This document shows, in pieces, positions 26,970-38,526 of a stretch of DNA of 64,000 nucleotides. The stretch lies in contig OW569366.1 of NCBI GenBank assembly GCA_937625935.1, positions 124,001 through 188,000 on the forward strand. The letters run 5' to 3'. How positions within the stretch are numbered: position 1 is the first letter of the stretch; each line of letters starts with the position of its first letter. Source of the stretch: Tetramitus jugosus (lineage: Eukaryota; Heterolobosea; Eutetramitea; Acrasida; Vahlkampfiidae). The notes under the pieces were generated by a model. The model searched no databases, had not been told where the DNA came from, and worked only from the letters and a program-made list of their open reading frames with translations. The position numbers and the translations under genes were made by a program.

Positions 26970-29900
26970 TTACTGTTTTTCCGGGCTGGGAGCTCTTTGT
27001 GTTATGTAGAAACTGTCGCCACGAGAGTCAGGGAAGTCTTCAACCAATGGTTTGGAACTTGGACTCCCGATCGATGGGAGACGCAATCCATTTCCCTTGT
27101 TGATCTGGTTCTTAGTCAGTTTAATGTTCTTAGGACTTGGATATGTTGTTTTGTGCCCGGCTTTCAATCTACCTTCATCAGGTATGGTATCTACTAAAGG
27201 CCGTATTATTGGTAGTACCTTGGGACTTTGGGGAAGTTCTACATCCGGTCCGACATTGATGGTATCAGGTTGAGTCACTGGTATCACAGTTTTGGATTGA
27301 GAATTCTCGAACTGAGATGCTGATGGCAGAGGCATTGCTTGGGACAACAAGGACACTTTGCTTTTTGCCTTCCATAAGTTAATAATTCTCAATTGTTGCT
27401 TAATTTTTCCAATGACTTGAGAAACAGTTGTGGCATCATTCCTTCTTCTCTTGTCCAAGTTAATTGGAAAGTTAAAAGGTTTTGAATTATCATCATCTCC
27501 ATTCATATAATCAGAGTCATCACTATTCTCTTGCTTTAATGAATCCATATGTTCACCGGTGGTTGACCATATGTTCACTTTCGAATCATAGGAGCTGGTC
27601 AAAATCGTGGGAGGATCTCTAATGATTTGAATACTTCTCACAGCATCGTTATGTGCCTTCCAGTAAAGTGCCCGTGTCATTTTGTATGACGAGATTAGAT
27701 TTAAATTGTTTTTGATGTCGGTGGCACTGGCCGAGCTGGCATATCGATGCTTCAGTTGAGCACTTTCGACTATGTCTGATAAATCCCATACACTAACATA
27801 TCCTTTGATATCTCCAGTGTATAAAAAGCCAGATGACGGATCGAAGTCCATGGCTGTGACAGTGAGACCAACCTGCCTTCTTTCCTTTGGTGCTTCGGCG
27901 GATGACAATACCGTATGTTGTTGATTCTCAAAATCCAATTGAGGACCAGTGTTGGAGACAGGAGCACCTGTGTCTGGAATGGATGTACTCGGTCTTGATC
28001 TGTGCAAAGAGCTATTCTTCCACTCCAGAAGCATATGGTATGGATACTGATAGGGTTTGACAGTCCATAGCCGAATGAATCCCTGAGTGTCAGCAGCAAC
28101 AAATGCAGGAAGAACTCCCAGAAACCTCAGGCACACGACTTCAGCTTGGGTGTTCTTGCAATTGCACTCCTGTAATTTATTGCCATTCTTTGTATCAAAC
28201 ACGAATACTCGATTCCCAATATCTCCAGATACTAGAATGTTTAATGCTTTTGAGTAAGCCGAGCATTTGATATCTTCCGGATGGAATCCCAGCGGCTTGT
28301 ATTTTTGGATATGTTCTTCTGATGCGTCTCTATCTGTCATTATACGGATTGATCTATCCCACGATGTTGAAACTAGTTGTTTTGTATCTTCATCTGTGTA
28401 CATTAATCCAGACACTTCAGCATCATGACGCAAGAAACGTTTCACAAATGATCCATTCGAGTAATTAAAACACAGAATAGTTCCATCGTGAGTACCAATA
28501 TAGAATTTTCGACATCTATCGTCTGTACAAAGAGCAGTGATCTCTGACTCAACTATGTTCTTGTACACACGAGATATGCAGCCAGTAAGAGCGTCCCAAA
28601 TCTTGATATCGCGACCTGCAGCAGTCATGAATGTAAAGGAAATTGGATTGTACAATGCCACAAACAGTGGTTGATCATCAGCACAGGTAGGATGCTGAGT
28701 TCTCTCATATTCATAAATATGCATCTTCTTTCCAGCTGTTACAATTTGCTTTCGTTTCGGCATGTAGGCAAACGAACTGAGATAAAAGTTCTTATAGTCA
28801 TTCTTAGGTAAGTTATTCTCGGTATACATTGTTTGCATGCATTGGAACGTTCGAATATCCCAGATTTTTACCATGCCTTTATGGTCGGCAGTGATCACTT
28901 GAGGCGAGTTTGGCACTGCTAGTACATTAACAAGTGAGTGTTGATGTGGTTTTTTCTGATCCCTCAGTTTGAAGGGTGCTGTTTCAACATTGGCAATCCA
29001 AACTAATGCTTCATGTTCGAATCCAGCACTCACTAAGAAATGATAATCGGTTGACCAAGTGACAGCGAATACACCTTGCTTATGGCCTGTTAGAACATTT
29101 CGAACTTTTTCTTTCTCGATATCGTATATTTTAATCTTCGAATCCAAGGAGCATGTGATCATTCGTTCTTCTTTAGGCATTAAGATCATATCACTAACAA
29201 CGTCGTCATGTAGTTGAAAAGTTTTTTGTCGATAGAATGACTCTCTCGCCCCATTATCCAGTGGATAGTTAAATGACACTTTCCGGGGATTGCCCATCTT
29301 GGAACTAAATGGTGATTGTAGTTTCTTCTTCGAACTGTCATCAGGGGCATATCCCCATTTCCATGACGTAATTTGCCCAGTTCGAGAGGCAGTAAACAAT
29401 ATATCTTTCTTGTGGTAATATTTGATTGCTGTTTGGGAAGCGTCTAATTGTTCGTGATGGGAAAGTTCATACTCGTCGTCTAATGTGCTCCAAAATCGAA
29501 TACATAAATCAGCTGAACTAGTCACTAAAATATTGTACGGATCGGGAATATATTCTGCATTCAATATGGTTCCCTCATGATCAGGTAGCACAGCAACAGT
29601 TTGAAGGTCGTTCTCCGGATCCAATATTTTACATTTCTTCGTCTTACCACATGTAACAATTCGATCCCAACTCTCGAAGTAGCATATCTTCTTGATTGTG
29701 TCCTCGACTTCAGAGCTATTCACTTCTTTTCCAAAAGAGTACTGAATGAATGTCAGTTACAGAGTAGCAAAAAAGGATCAAATTGCGATAGACATACTTC
29801 TTTGATCTTGTCTTGGAGACGTAGATGCTGATCTGTTGCTGCCTCAATTAAATAGGAGGCAAAATCTTCCCATCCAATGCATCTTTCTCCGTTAAAATCA

Positions 29901-30624
29901 ATCTCACTAAAAAGTTCACACAAATTTAAGACTAATGCCTTCTCATCGTCAGCATTTTTATCTTCCTGTCCACTAAGATTAAATTGATTCAAAATGTCAG
30001 CTTTATGCTGTTCGGTCATACTAACGGTAGAGAGCTCCGTGTCCATTTTCAACATGTGCTTTTGGAAAAAACTTTTCATAATATGGACAAACTTTTGAAT
30101 GCATATTGTTTAACAAATGATTCCATAGATATTCAATAAATAAATGAAGCACATTCAAAAGAGGATGTCATACATTGAAGCGAGGAACTTTTGTATCTGG
30201 GAATTGCTCAAACTGTTCTTTGAGATAATTGAGCTCTTCTTCATCCAGTTTCATCAGAATATCCATTGCAAATTGTTTCTCTCGCTTCTTTCTCTATGTT
30301 CAGAACAAGAATTTGGTTAGTCATTAGAATGGCACATGGAAAACACAATCAACCAGTGCATACTCTTCGATCCTTCATTATTTGTACATCTTGCCTTATT
30401 TTTCGTTTCTTGCTGTTTTCTTTGGCAATTCTCTTGAGATACTCTTCCTTCTCTCTGATCTCTCGCTCTTTCCTTTCCTCTTCCTCTTCCTGTTTCATTA
30501 ACTCCTCTAACACACCTGAAGGCCGATCAATCTCATCAAAGGAATCTCGCTTAGACTTGCCATTCAGACGACTCCGAAAGTTGTACTTTATTCTTCTATT
30601 AATCATATCGTTTGAAGAAGACAT
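26970..30624 (-). CDS. EF-hand/WD40 repeat protein (WDR49/WDR64-like), four exons
   Basis: Exons (transcript order) 30624-30364, 30293-30174, 30091-29798 and 29741-26970, with introns of 70, 82 and 56 nt (donors GTATGC, GTATGA, GTATGT; all phase 0), give 1148 residues. Exon 1 encodes a charged helical N-terminus with a Glu/Arg-rich coiled coil. Exons 2-3 encode a degenerate EF-hand pair (LKEQFEQFPD ... FVHIMKSFF and IDFNGERCIGWEDF, with the usual loop glycine replaced). Exon 4 carries about a dozen WD40 units in two propellers (DSKIKIYDIEKEK, GMVKIWDIRTF, YVSVWDLSD, SKVNIWSTTGE), then a disordered tail. This layout matches the EF-hand WD40 proteins linked to cilia or flagella; that role is inference. 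Confidence 0.87.
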
Positions 30625-30830
30625 TCCTCCAAGTTGTTTTTGGTTCAGATGATGTACAGTTTGTTTGAGAGGTACCTCAATGTGTGGAATAATTGGTTGT
30701 CAATGTGTCTTTTCGCCATCATTTCCGCAAAAAGTGGCGGTTGTCGTCGTTTACGACTTAAAAAGGCGCTAAACGAGGTAGGAATTCATCATTCGAATTG
30801 TTGAGTGCTTTTGATCTTATGACGATTCTA

Positions 30831-32894
30831 TCATTTAAGGAATGGGTCTAGCAGTGCTTCACTGGCAGTGATCCGCTGCTTGGGATCATATGTAAGTAAC
30901 TTTCGAACAAATTGATAAAACTCTTCGTTGGCAGATGATTTGCTCCTGAAACATAGATAACCGAGGGGCTTCATGTGGTCGACAAACTCTTGACTCGAAC
31001 GTGATCGAGCAATCCGAGGCCAATCAAGAACGAGCTTCTCCGTAAAGTACCTTCTGGAGTGGCCGCTAAAAGAATAAGGAGAGTGTGCGTGAGCAGTGAA
31101 TGACACAAGAACTAAAAGTGTTGGTTTGAATCTCTCTTACGTACCAGCATTTGAAAACCAGTGATTCTGGGATGTGACCCAATACCTTTTCCATCATGGC
31201 CAAATGCTCACGATCTTCATGAGTTTGGAAAATGGCTTCACCCGTATATAACTCAACTAGAATGCACCCAATCGACCAAATATCAGCAGGATATGACCAA
31301 CGCATTCCTAACAAAGTAAAGAGGAAAATGAGAATGTGAAGATATATAATTATTTGTTAGAGATTCAACAATTCAATGGATGAATTGTGTGGATTGGAAA
31401 TATAAAACAACAGCAGGGTCTTTGAAGTGCACACAGTACAGTGGGAGTTGTTTATTGCTAAGCAGGGCAAGGAGAAATCGTTGCATGGATCCAAAATACC
31501 TCATTCATCAAAGACAATGAATCATTTCTTGGTCGGCATGGCTTGCAATATCAATTCGATCCCAGATGGCGAAACATATCTCACTGTCACAACAAACAAA
31601 AAATTACATTGAAAATCTCTAATCGGTCTTGAAAAAAGTACTTACCTTATCTCTCCAACGATCTTTGTCCCTCCCAACGCGTATCAATTGTGCACACAAT
31701 CATTTCCCATGCTGAACAAAGACAACTCAAACGAGTGAGCACACACAAAAAACACACACAAAATACACACATACCCAATAACACTTCTGGAGCTCTATAA
31801 TGCCTAGTACTTATAATAGACGCATGGTCCTGATCCTCATACGTTGCACTCCCCAGATCAATCAACTTGATATCCGTGTACTTTGGCACCTTCAACCCAT
31901 GGTCTCCCAAAAAATAATCCGATCTCTCCAACAGAATATTCTCCGGTTTCAAATCCGTGTGCACCAATTTTTTCTTCTCGTGCAAGTAGCGTAAGGCAAT
32001 CAACATTTGGCGTGCCATCTTCTTCACATGACTCAAATAAAATCCACGATAATCATTCATCTTGATAAAATCAAACAGTGATGTGTCATATTTGGGAAAG
32101 ACGAGACAAGAGTGTTCTCTGTATGTGAACCAGTCAATCAACTCGATCCATCCACACTGCCCATTCACATCCCTCAGAATATCAATTTCAATCTTTGCCG
32201 CGTCGGTGTATTTCGGAGCGGAGCGGACAATTTTGATTGCGACATGATTTTCATGTTTTCTGTCCCAGCACTGCACCACTTTGGCAAATGTGCCTCGACC
32301 CATAAAGGACAGAATCTTGTATCGATCAGTCAACGATTCTCCAATCTGAAATCGATAGTGACCATGTCTATCATCATATTCGTTCCTTGGTTGTTGATAA
32401 TGATTTTTACTGCGTGATGAATAACTACGAGAGGATGTTGAAGAAGTGGATGACGTGGATGATGTTGATGTTGATGATGAAGTTGAAGACGATGATGATG
32501 AAGAATGAGAGGATGATGATCGTTGTCTTCTGTTGCGATAATGTGAAGTATGATCATGATAGTGATGATAGTGATGATGGTGATGATGATGAGAGGGAAC
32601 AATAGGGTAATCATGATGTGAAGACTTGTGATGATGATAGTGATAGTTGTGATAGGGCATGGTTGATGTTGATGATGGCACGTCGCGATCTCTTGCATTG
32701 TAATCTTGTGGAAAAGGTGGATAATGTGAGTCAATGTGAGGAGCAGCAGAATTGTTGTTTGAATAGTGTCGTTGTCTCTTGTGTCCTCTGCGGCGATCAT
32801 CATCATTATCATAGTTGCGATGATGATGGGGAGTGTAGTCATTGTGCTGTTGAAAGCTTGCGTAGGATCGCTTGTGATTATTGTAGTTACTCAT
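30831..32894 (-). CDS. LAMMER (CLK-type) dual-specificity protein kinase, three exons
   Basis: Exons 32894-31775, 31307-31145 and 31065-30831 (introns 467 and 79 nt) give 505 residues. The N-terminus is His/Tyr/Arg-rich then Ser/Thr-rich with SRS-like pieces. The kinase domain has the glycine loop [14 protein letters not shown] lysine, [10 protein letters not shown] catalytic loop, and IDLGSA (DLG rather than DFG, normal for CLKs). It also has [10 protein letters not shown] and the family's diagnostic EHLAMME motif. The C-terminal [11 protein letters not shown] block closes the domain. CLKs phosphorylate SR splicing factors in the nucleus. The exon 1-2 splice (phase 1) restores the expected [21 protein letters not shown] run. 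The 467-nt intron is far longer than the others here and contains cassette-like splice sites (see findings). Confidence 0.9.
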
Positions 32895-33041
32895 GGTGCG
32901 ATGATATGCTTTTTCTTCAATTTTTGATGTCCGTTTTTTTTTGTTGCTTGGTTGAATTTTTTTGTTGTTTCGGAGCGGTGATTTATTTGAGCGGGAAGTG
33001 ATTTACAGTTTTTGATCATATGTTCTGATGAGTTTCGAAAC

Positions 33042-33506
33042 ATGAGTAAAGCACCTCCGAGAGTAGGAACTGCAAAGAAGGGCAGAAAAAAGGGAGAAGA
33101 TGATGTTCCCGAGGTAGTGAATGGCACTGGAACATTCCTTTATTCTGATACATGTAAATATGTGGGAGATTGGCACCTTTTTGATGGCATCAAGAAGAAA
33201 CATGGTCAAGGAACTTACTATGATTTGAATAACACATACAAGGGTCAATTTGAACAAGATGATATTCAAGGAACAGGAGAAATGACCTTTGCTAGTGGTG
33301 CAGTGTACAATGGCCAATTTGTGAAGAACAAATTCGAAGGTCGAGGTACGTACACTTGGCCAGACAAGTCCACTTATACTGGTGAATGGAGGGACAATAA
33401 AATGCATGGAGATGGAGTGTATACTAGTAAAGATGGCAAGAAATGGATAGGTAAATTCTTTAATGGAAATGGTGAAGGACTGGACAGAGAACTGATCGAT
33501 CTGTAA
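33042..33506 (+). CDS. MORN-repeat protein
   Basis: Encodes 154 residues from ATG at 33042; upstream the frame has only a TTG. A lysine-rich leader (PRVGTAKKGRKKGED) is followed by about four MORN units with the YxGxF/W-x6-G-x-G pattern (TYKGQFEQDDIQGTG, VYNGQFVKNKFEGRG, TYTGEWRDNKMHGDG, and a less regular first unit). MORN repeats bind membranes or other proteins and are common in cytoskeletal and flagellar proteins of protists. No enzyme domain is attached. Confidence 0.85.
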   Translation: MSKAPPRVGTAKKGRKKGEDDVPEVVNGTGTFLYSDTCKYVGDWHLFDGIKKKHGQGTYYDLNNTYKGQFEQDDIQGTGEMTFASGAVYNGQFVKNKFEGRGTYTWPDKSTYTGEWRDNKMHGDGVYTSKDGKKWIGKFFNGNGEGLDRELIDL

Positions 33507-33667
33507 ACTAACTTGTTGCTCAAGAGAAAGAGTTCTTTCACATGTTTGAACTCGTTCAAATCTCCTTCCTTGAAAACAAATAAAATTCTTGCTCATCGCA
33601 TTTTGGTTTCAATACTCTATCACAACAACAAAACGAGTCACTAGAACACAGGGCTTCGTCCGTAGTA

Positions 33668-34660
33668 ATGAAGTCTCGGAGAGCGAAAACGTCTCCCAAG
33701 ACTTCTCGGTCTTTGAAACAACTGAACCAAAGCAATACCTCAATTTACACATCTAATGATGCTTGGACATCAGAGTTCATTCTAGCAGCTCATGACTTTA
33801 TGTCTCTTGTCAATAGGAATGATAGTGATAAAGGATCCAAATGGTCAAGGATCGATGAATCGGTGCCATTCAAAATATTCGATATACCAAACGAAGAGTT
33901 TGTCGTGACACAACAATTGAAATCAGAGATGATTCCCACAAGGTCAGCGTCCCAGCGAACACCCAAGTCTTCAAGTCAGAATCAATTGAGACCTATCAAT
34001 GAAAGGCGGAAAGAGCTGGTCAATGTGGAAGACAAAACCTTTCTGACTAGCTTACCTCCTGAAAACAACATAGGTGATGTGCCTCATGAAGACCGAGTCC
34101 AAGCAGATTCAGAAAAACCCAGCTTACCCATGATTGACACATCAACCAATCATACAACGAGAACCTATGGCGGAATGAGTATCTCAGCTCCCAAACAACT
34201 TCTCTCTCCTGCAGAAAACTCGACTTCGCAGCAATATTTGCCATCCTTTTGCAAGAGAAGCAAGTCCATGACCTGGGAATCAGTCGCCCAAAAACCTGTT
34301 TTCATCGTACCTAATCCTCTCCAGAAACATCCATATTTATTTCGAAAGGAGAAGGTTCAAGAGAGATTTCTTTGCCAACCAGCATACACCCAAGGTATGG
34401 AAACGTCAACTCAGCATGCTGAACAACAGCTCCCATCCCCTGCGGATGCGTTCCGTATCAACAACCAGTTCCGTCCTTCAAAAAGAATCTATACCTCGCG
34501 TGATCCATCGCGAGGATCACAAGGATTCATGGCATCAATTTCACCTTCTCGAACCGAACTCGATTCAGATGATTTTTACCTCGGCGCATCATCAGCAACC
34601 CTTTCTTCTCGGTCGCCATCCATGAATAATATTCACTCTCCCCACGTTAATAAATTATAG
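33668..34660 (+). CDS. Hypothetical protein, 330 residues
   Basis: ATG at 33668, single exon. Lysine/Arg/Ser-rich N-terminus (MKSRRAKTSPKTSRS), a short ordered segment (WTSEFILAAHDFMSLVN), then long disordered Ser/Pro/Gln/Arg sequence with a Ser-rich end (SSRSPSMNNIHSP). No domain or membrane span seen. Its stop is 17 bp from the convergent DIS3 gene, so the 3' ends of the two transcripts must overlap. Confidence 0.62.
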   Translation: MKSRRAKTSPKTSRSLKQLNQSNTSIYTSNDAWTSEFILAAHDFMSLVNRNDSDKGSKWSRIDESVPFKIFDIPNEEFVVTQQLKSEMIPTRSASQRTPKSSSQNQLRPINERRKELVNVEDKTFLTSLPPENNIGDVPHEDRVQADSEKPSLPMIDTSTNHTTRTYGGMSISAPKQLLSPAENSTSQQYLPSFCKRSKSMTWESVAQKPVFIVPNPLQKHPYLFRKEKVQERFLCQPAYTQGMETSTQHAEQQLPSPADAFRINNQFRPSKRIYTSRDPSRGSQGFMASISPSRTELDSDDFYLGASSATLSSRSPSMNNIHSPHVNKL

Positions 34661-34677
34661 AACTTTATACTGAAAAC

Positions 34678-37600
34678 TTATTGATCGCCAGGACATAACT
34701 TTCGCAATTTCTTGAGGTGCGCCATATACTTGCTCTCTGAGGCAAGTTTCTCCTTCTCCTCATCTGTTATCTCCACATTCGAAGCAAGTTTCTGTTTAAT
34801 TTTCTCAATCTGCTTCAATCTACTGTTGACTGCTTTGAGCTTCTTTTGTAGTTCTTCATCAGAATACTTGGATGAAGCACTGCTTGGTGCTGTGTTACTC
34901 GTCACAGGAGTCGACACAACCACATGTTGCGTACGCATATTTGCGAGCATGTTTTGAATATTGCCTGATGATTGTTCGTAACCTGTATCCTGCAACTTGT
35001 ATTCGTGTTCCTGTTCTAAGGCTTCTTGAAGGACCTGTTGACTGTATTCCTTCAGCTGATTCTTTACATTTTTGGAGGATGAGTCACTGGCTGATTTGCT
35101 CGTTTCAAAAGCAGTTAATTCTACTTGAACCCTAGGGAGATGAGCCCTTGACTCATTGGTGCACAAATGTACCTTCACATGATCGAAGAGCTTGAATGAA
35201 TGTTCAGACTTAATAGTCTTGTTTCTATCCTTTCGTGTGACATGAACTGAAAGTCTCAATTTCTTCTCGTTGAATTCGCTGTCGAAAAGAATGGAAGGAT
35301 TGGAGCTTTGACTGCCCAAGGGTTCGTTCTCCAATACCTTATACTCTTTCTGCTCTTTCATTGGAACAATCAAATCTCCATCCTTGGTCGTCAGATGGAC
35401 AATAGACTTGATGCGATATGCAGGTACGAATACAAACAGTGCATCCGATTTCACGTTGAAAATGATGGCATCCTCAACAAGATCCTCCTGCTTCTTAATG
35501 TACAAAGCTCTGAACCACTCTGAACTTTCAGACTCAACCAACTTACTTGCTCGATGTCTCTCATTCATATGATCACAAATTTGAGCTAATTTCTTGTGTT
35601 CCATGAGTTGCTGATACTGCTGACTGTTCTTCTCTTGCTCAATGGCCATCAATAGCATTCGATGAGCCAAGATATCAGCATATCTTCTAATAGGAGAAGT
35701 GAAATGAGTATAGAATTCGAGAGCCAAACCATAATGAAGGAATTCATTTGGTTCAAAAGAACCAGTTGAAAAGTAAACAGCTTCCTCCATTGCTTTTGTT
35801 GCTAAAGCTCTCAATAGAAGATTAACATATGGATCATTTGCATCAACTGCCTTCTCGAGTGATTCAGCCAAAGAATGATTAGTGTCTGTTCTCATTGTGA
35901 ACCCTCTTGTCTCAGCTGCTTGAATCAAACCCTTGAAATTTTCCATTTTCGGTAAAGGATGGCGTCTCAGGACAGCACTTCTTGGATAACAATCATATAT
36001 TTTCTTTGCAACAGCGGAATTGGCGAAAATCATCCACTCGGCAACTGTATGATGGATTTCTAAATCTTGTTTTGTTTCGATTTCCTTGACTTCTTTTGAT
36101 GCATCAAGCTTGATTTTCACCTCATCGAGCGATTCTAGTTCGACAGCACCTGCTGAAGTTCGTTTCTTGTGAATGAGTCGGGCAACTTGTTGAAGGGCAG
36201 TCAAGTTCTTTCGTAGTTCTGGCAACTCTTCCTCAGGTACCTCTGCCTCCTCCCAATTCACTCCAGGTGTTGGAGGAACAGGCGGAGCCTTCACTCCATT
36301 GATGATATTTTGGGCTTGCGCGTAATGGAGAGCATATCGCGATCTAATGATAGTTCTACCAAACCAGGTATTCACCACTTCGCCAGTTCTCTTAAACTCC
36401 CAAAACACAGAGACAGCCAAACGATCAACTCCCATTCTCAAGGAACACAGATCAGCGCTCAGTAATGAAGGAAGCATATCTAGTCTTCGATCAACCAAAT
36501 AAATAGTAGTAGATCTGGCTCGAGCTTCTAAATCTAAATTTGACTCATGTTTCACATAGTGAGAAACATCTGCAATATGAACACCAATCTCAATGTTGCT
36601 GTTTGGCAAGAACTTGACAGATAAGGCATCATCGATATCTTCGCAACCAATAGGATCAATACTCGCCACCATGTGTGTTTTTCTAATATCTCGTCTCAGT
36701 GATATTTCTTTCGATGAGATTTGATATGGATTTTCTTCTGTGTGAGTTGGGAGTTCGTTGAGTGCCTGATTCGAGAACTTAAATATTTGATCCAATCCGT
36801 TTTCAATCAAGAGACCTTCAGTTTCCACATTCAGATCACCAATAGGACCTAAGGTTCGAACATAAAACCCATTTGGATAGGTAGAATTTGATTCCCAACT
36901 GTTAATGCGCACTACAATTCTGCAAGGCTCCAAAACATTTCTCTGTCTAGTCATTATTCTAATCTTTGGTATTCTGTAATCCAACGGAATGCATAAACTG
37001 TATTTGTCTGATGATGTACTGCGGTCCTCTTCAACTACCTGCAGAGAAACAACATAATCCCTCCAATTTCTCTGTAAAACACCCACTACTCTTCCCTTTG
37101 GTCTAGTGACTTTAGTGGCCTCATCCTTTATCCATTCACTCTCAGGGAGCAACTGAACCGCTACGATATCACCATGAACAGCTCTATTTCTGTCAGGATG
37201 TCCACTGATCAATATTTGATCCATGAAGGACTCCTCTTCATTCAACCCCTTGATCGATGATTTGACATGGGCTTCTTGCGGATTATTCTTACTCACGTGA
37301 ATGACACCACGGGAAAATAATCTGTTTTTGATTCCAGTTTCAAGCACATCTTGAGGAAGATACTCCTCATAAAGATTGGTTGAATCACTCTCTAATCGCC
37401 TGAGCATAGCATCAGTCAACGAAACATATAAATTTTTCATGTCTGCCTTCAATGATACTTGACTACAGTACATTGGATTATTGATATATTCTTCAATACT
37501 CATCACGATGACACCTTCACGAATATCTTTGAATTGTTCGCTTTCTTTTTCGTTCAACGTGAGTAAAACAATGGGTACTCTGTGATTCAAATGTGATCGA

Positions 37601-38526
37601 TACCACTCTGCCACTGTGGCCACTGCACGGTAGTCTCTTTCTTTTGGACTCTCGGTCTCATTGCGCTCCACATATGTATCCTTTGAATGCTCGTTACAAT
37701 ATAAAATAGTCTTTCTCAGTGCAGTGTCATCCACGATTGCTCTGATGCGATGCGGCAATCTCTTTTGATTGGTTTGGTTCTGTGCCTCCACCAAAACAGT
37801 CTCACAGAAGATTATATTCGAAAACTGGTTCACTTCAAACATTTCAATATAATTCAACACTAAATCAACCGTTGGGATAACATAGTGAACAATCGGTCCT
37901 ACAACACTACTACTGCTCTTTTCTGCTGTTGGATCATTCTTTTTTTCCTTGGTGCCACCACTCTCATCATTCAACGTTGTCTTCTTGGTTGATTCTTTCG
38001 TCTTTGGTGCAGCGACTTTGTTGGTTTGCGGAGAAGAAACAACAGTTGTGGACTTGACTGCTCCTCCGCTAGTGGAAGATGAAGATGCCTGCAGTGCAGG
38101 GAAATCAGCATTAAAAAGTTTCTTTTGCTTCTTCTTGGAAGGCACTACGACTGAACTTGGATCTTGACTAGCAGCAACAATCGAAGCTGTTGTCTCCTGC
38201 TTCACATTACCACCACTACTACTACTACTCTCCACTGCTCCTCCTCCAAGCTTATAATTGATCTCTGTAGTCTTCTTCTTTTTCTTCTTGTTGCTGCCAG
38301 AACCAGAATTTGTAGAATCACCACCACCATGGACAACATAGGGACTTTTCGAATCAATCACGGCATCAAGAACAGGAGTGACTGTGTGCTTGCATGAACT
38401 TTCACTTCCAAAACATTCCTTACTGTTGCAACAAATGTCATCTCTCAGGTAGTGCTCACGAATGATACGGATCACTTTGCCCTGCTTGTTCACACGAGAG
38501 AACACTTTTGTGGTCTTGAGCGACAT
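34678..38526 (-). CDS. DIS3: DIS3/RRP44 exosome ribonuclease with degenerate PIN domain
   Basis: Encodes 1282 residues, longer than the roughly 1000 of animal and yeast DIS3. Order: N-terminal Cys motif (REHYLRDDICC ... CKHT, the CR3-type metal site), a Ser/Lys-rich insertion (about residues 70-205), PIN domain (210-350), cold-shock domains, RNB nuclease, S1 domain and a charged tail. The four RNB aspartates are intact: Asp624, Asp630, Asp632 and Asp633 (DPIGCEDIDDA), so 3'-5' exonuclease activity is expected. In the PIN domain two of the four usual acids are replaced: Thr219 where DTN is expected and Asn325 in TLNEK where ND is expected. The Glu in TVLVEA and the Asp in ERDYRA remain. The enzyme acts in nuclear or cytoplasmic exosome RNA decay. 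Single exon. Confidence 0.92.
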   Translation of the reverse strand: MSLKTTKVFSRVNKQGKVIRIIREHYLRDDICCNSKECFGSESSCKHTVTPVLDAVIDSKSPYVVHGGGDSTNSGSGSNKKKKKKTTEINYKLGGGAVESSSSSGGNVKQETTASIVAASQDPSSVVVPSKKKQKKLFNADFPALQASSSSTSGGAVKSTTVVSSPQTNKVAAPKTKESTKKTTLNDESGGTKEKKNDPTAEKSSSSVVGPIVHYVIPTVDLVLNYIEMFEVNQFSNIIFCETVLVEAQNQTNQKRLPHRIRAIVDDTALRKTILYCNEHSKDTYVERNETESPKERDYRAVATVAEWYRSHLNHRVPIVLLTLNEKESEQFKDIREGVIVMSIEEYINNPMYCSQVSLKADMKNLYVSLTDAMLRRLESDSTNLYEEYLPQDVLETGIKNRLFSRGVIHVSKNNPQEAHVKSSIKGLNEEESFMDQILISGHPDRNRAVHGDIVAVQLLPESEWIKDEATKVTRPKGRVVGVLQRNWRDYVVSLQVVEEDRSTSSDKYSLCIPLDYRIPKIRIMTRQRNVLEPCRIVVRINSWESNSTYPNGFYVRTLGPIGDLNVETEGLLIENGLDQIFKFSNQALNELPTHTEENPYQISSKEISLRRDIRKTHMVASIDPIGCEDIDDALSVKFLPNSNIEIGVHIADVSHYVKHESNLDLEARARSTTIYLVDRRLDMLPSLLSADLCSLRMGVDRLAVSVFWEFKRTGEVVNTWFGRTIIRSRYALHYAQAQNIINGVKAPPVPPTPGVNWEEAEVPEEELPELRKNLTALQQVARLIHKKRTSAGAVELESLDEVKIKLDASKEVKEIETKQDLEIHHTVAEWMIFANSAVAKKIYDCYPRSAVLRRHPLPKMENFKGLIQAAETRGFTMRTDTNHSLAESLEKAVDANDPYVNLLLRALATKAMEEAVYFSTGSFEPNEFLHYGLALEFYTHFTSPIRRYADILAHRMLLMAIEQEKNSQQYQQLMEHKKLAQICDHMNERHRASKLVESESSEWFRALYIKKQEDLVEDAIIFNVKSDALFVFVPAYRIKSIVHLTTKDGDLIVPMKEQKEYKVLENEPLGSQSSNPSILFDSEFNEKKLRLSVHVTRKDRNKTIKSEHSFKLFDHVKVHLCTNESRAHLPRVQVELTAFETSKSASDSSSKNVKNQLKEYSQQVLQEALEQEHEYKLQDTGYEQSSGNIQNMLANMRTQHVVVSTPVTSNTAPSSASSKYSDEELQKKLKAVNSRLKQIEKIKQKLASNVEITDEEKEKLASESKYMAHLKKLRKLCPGDQ

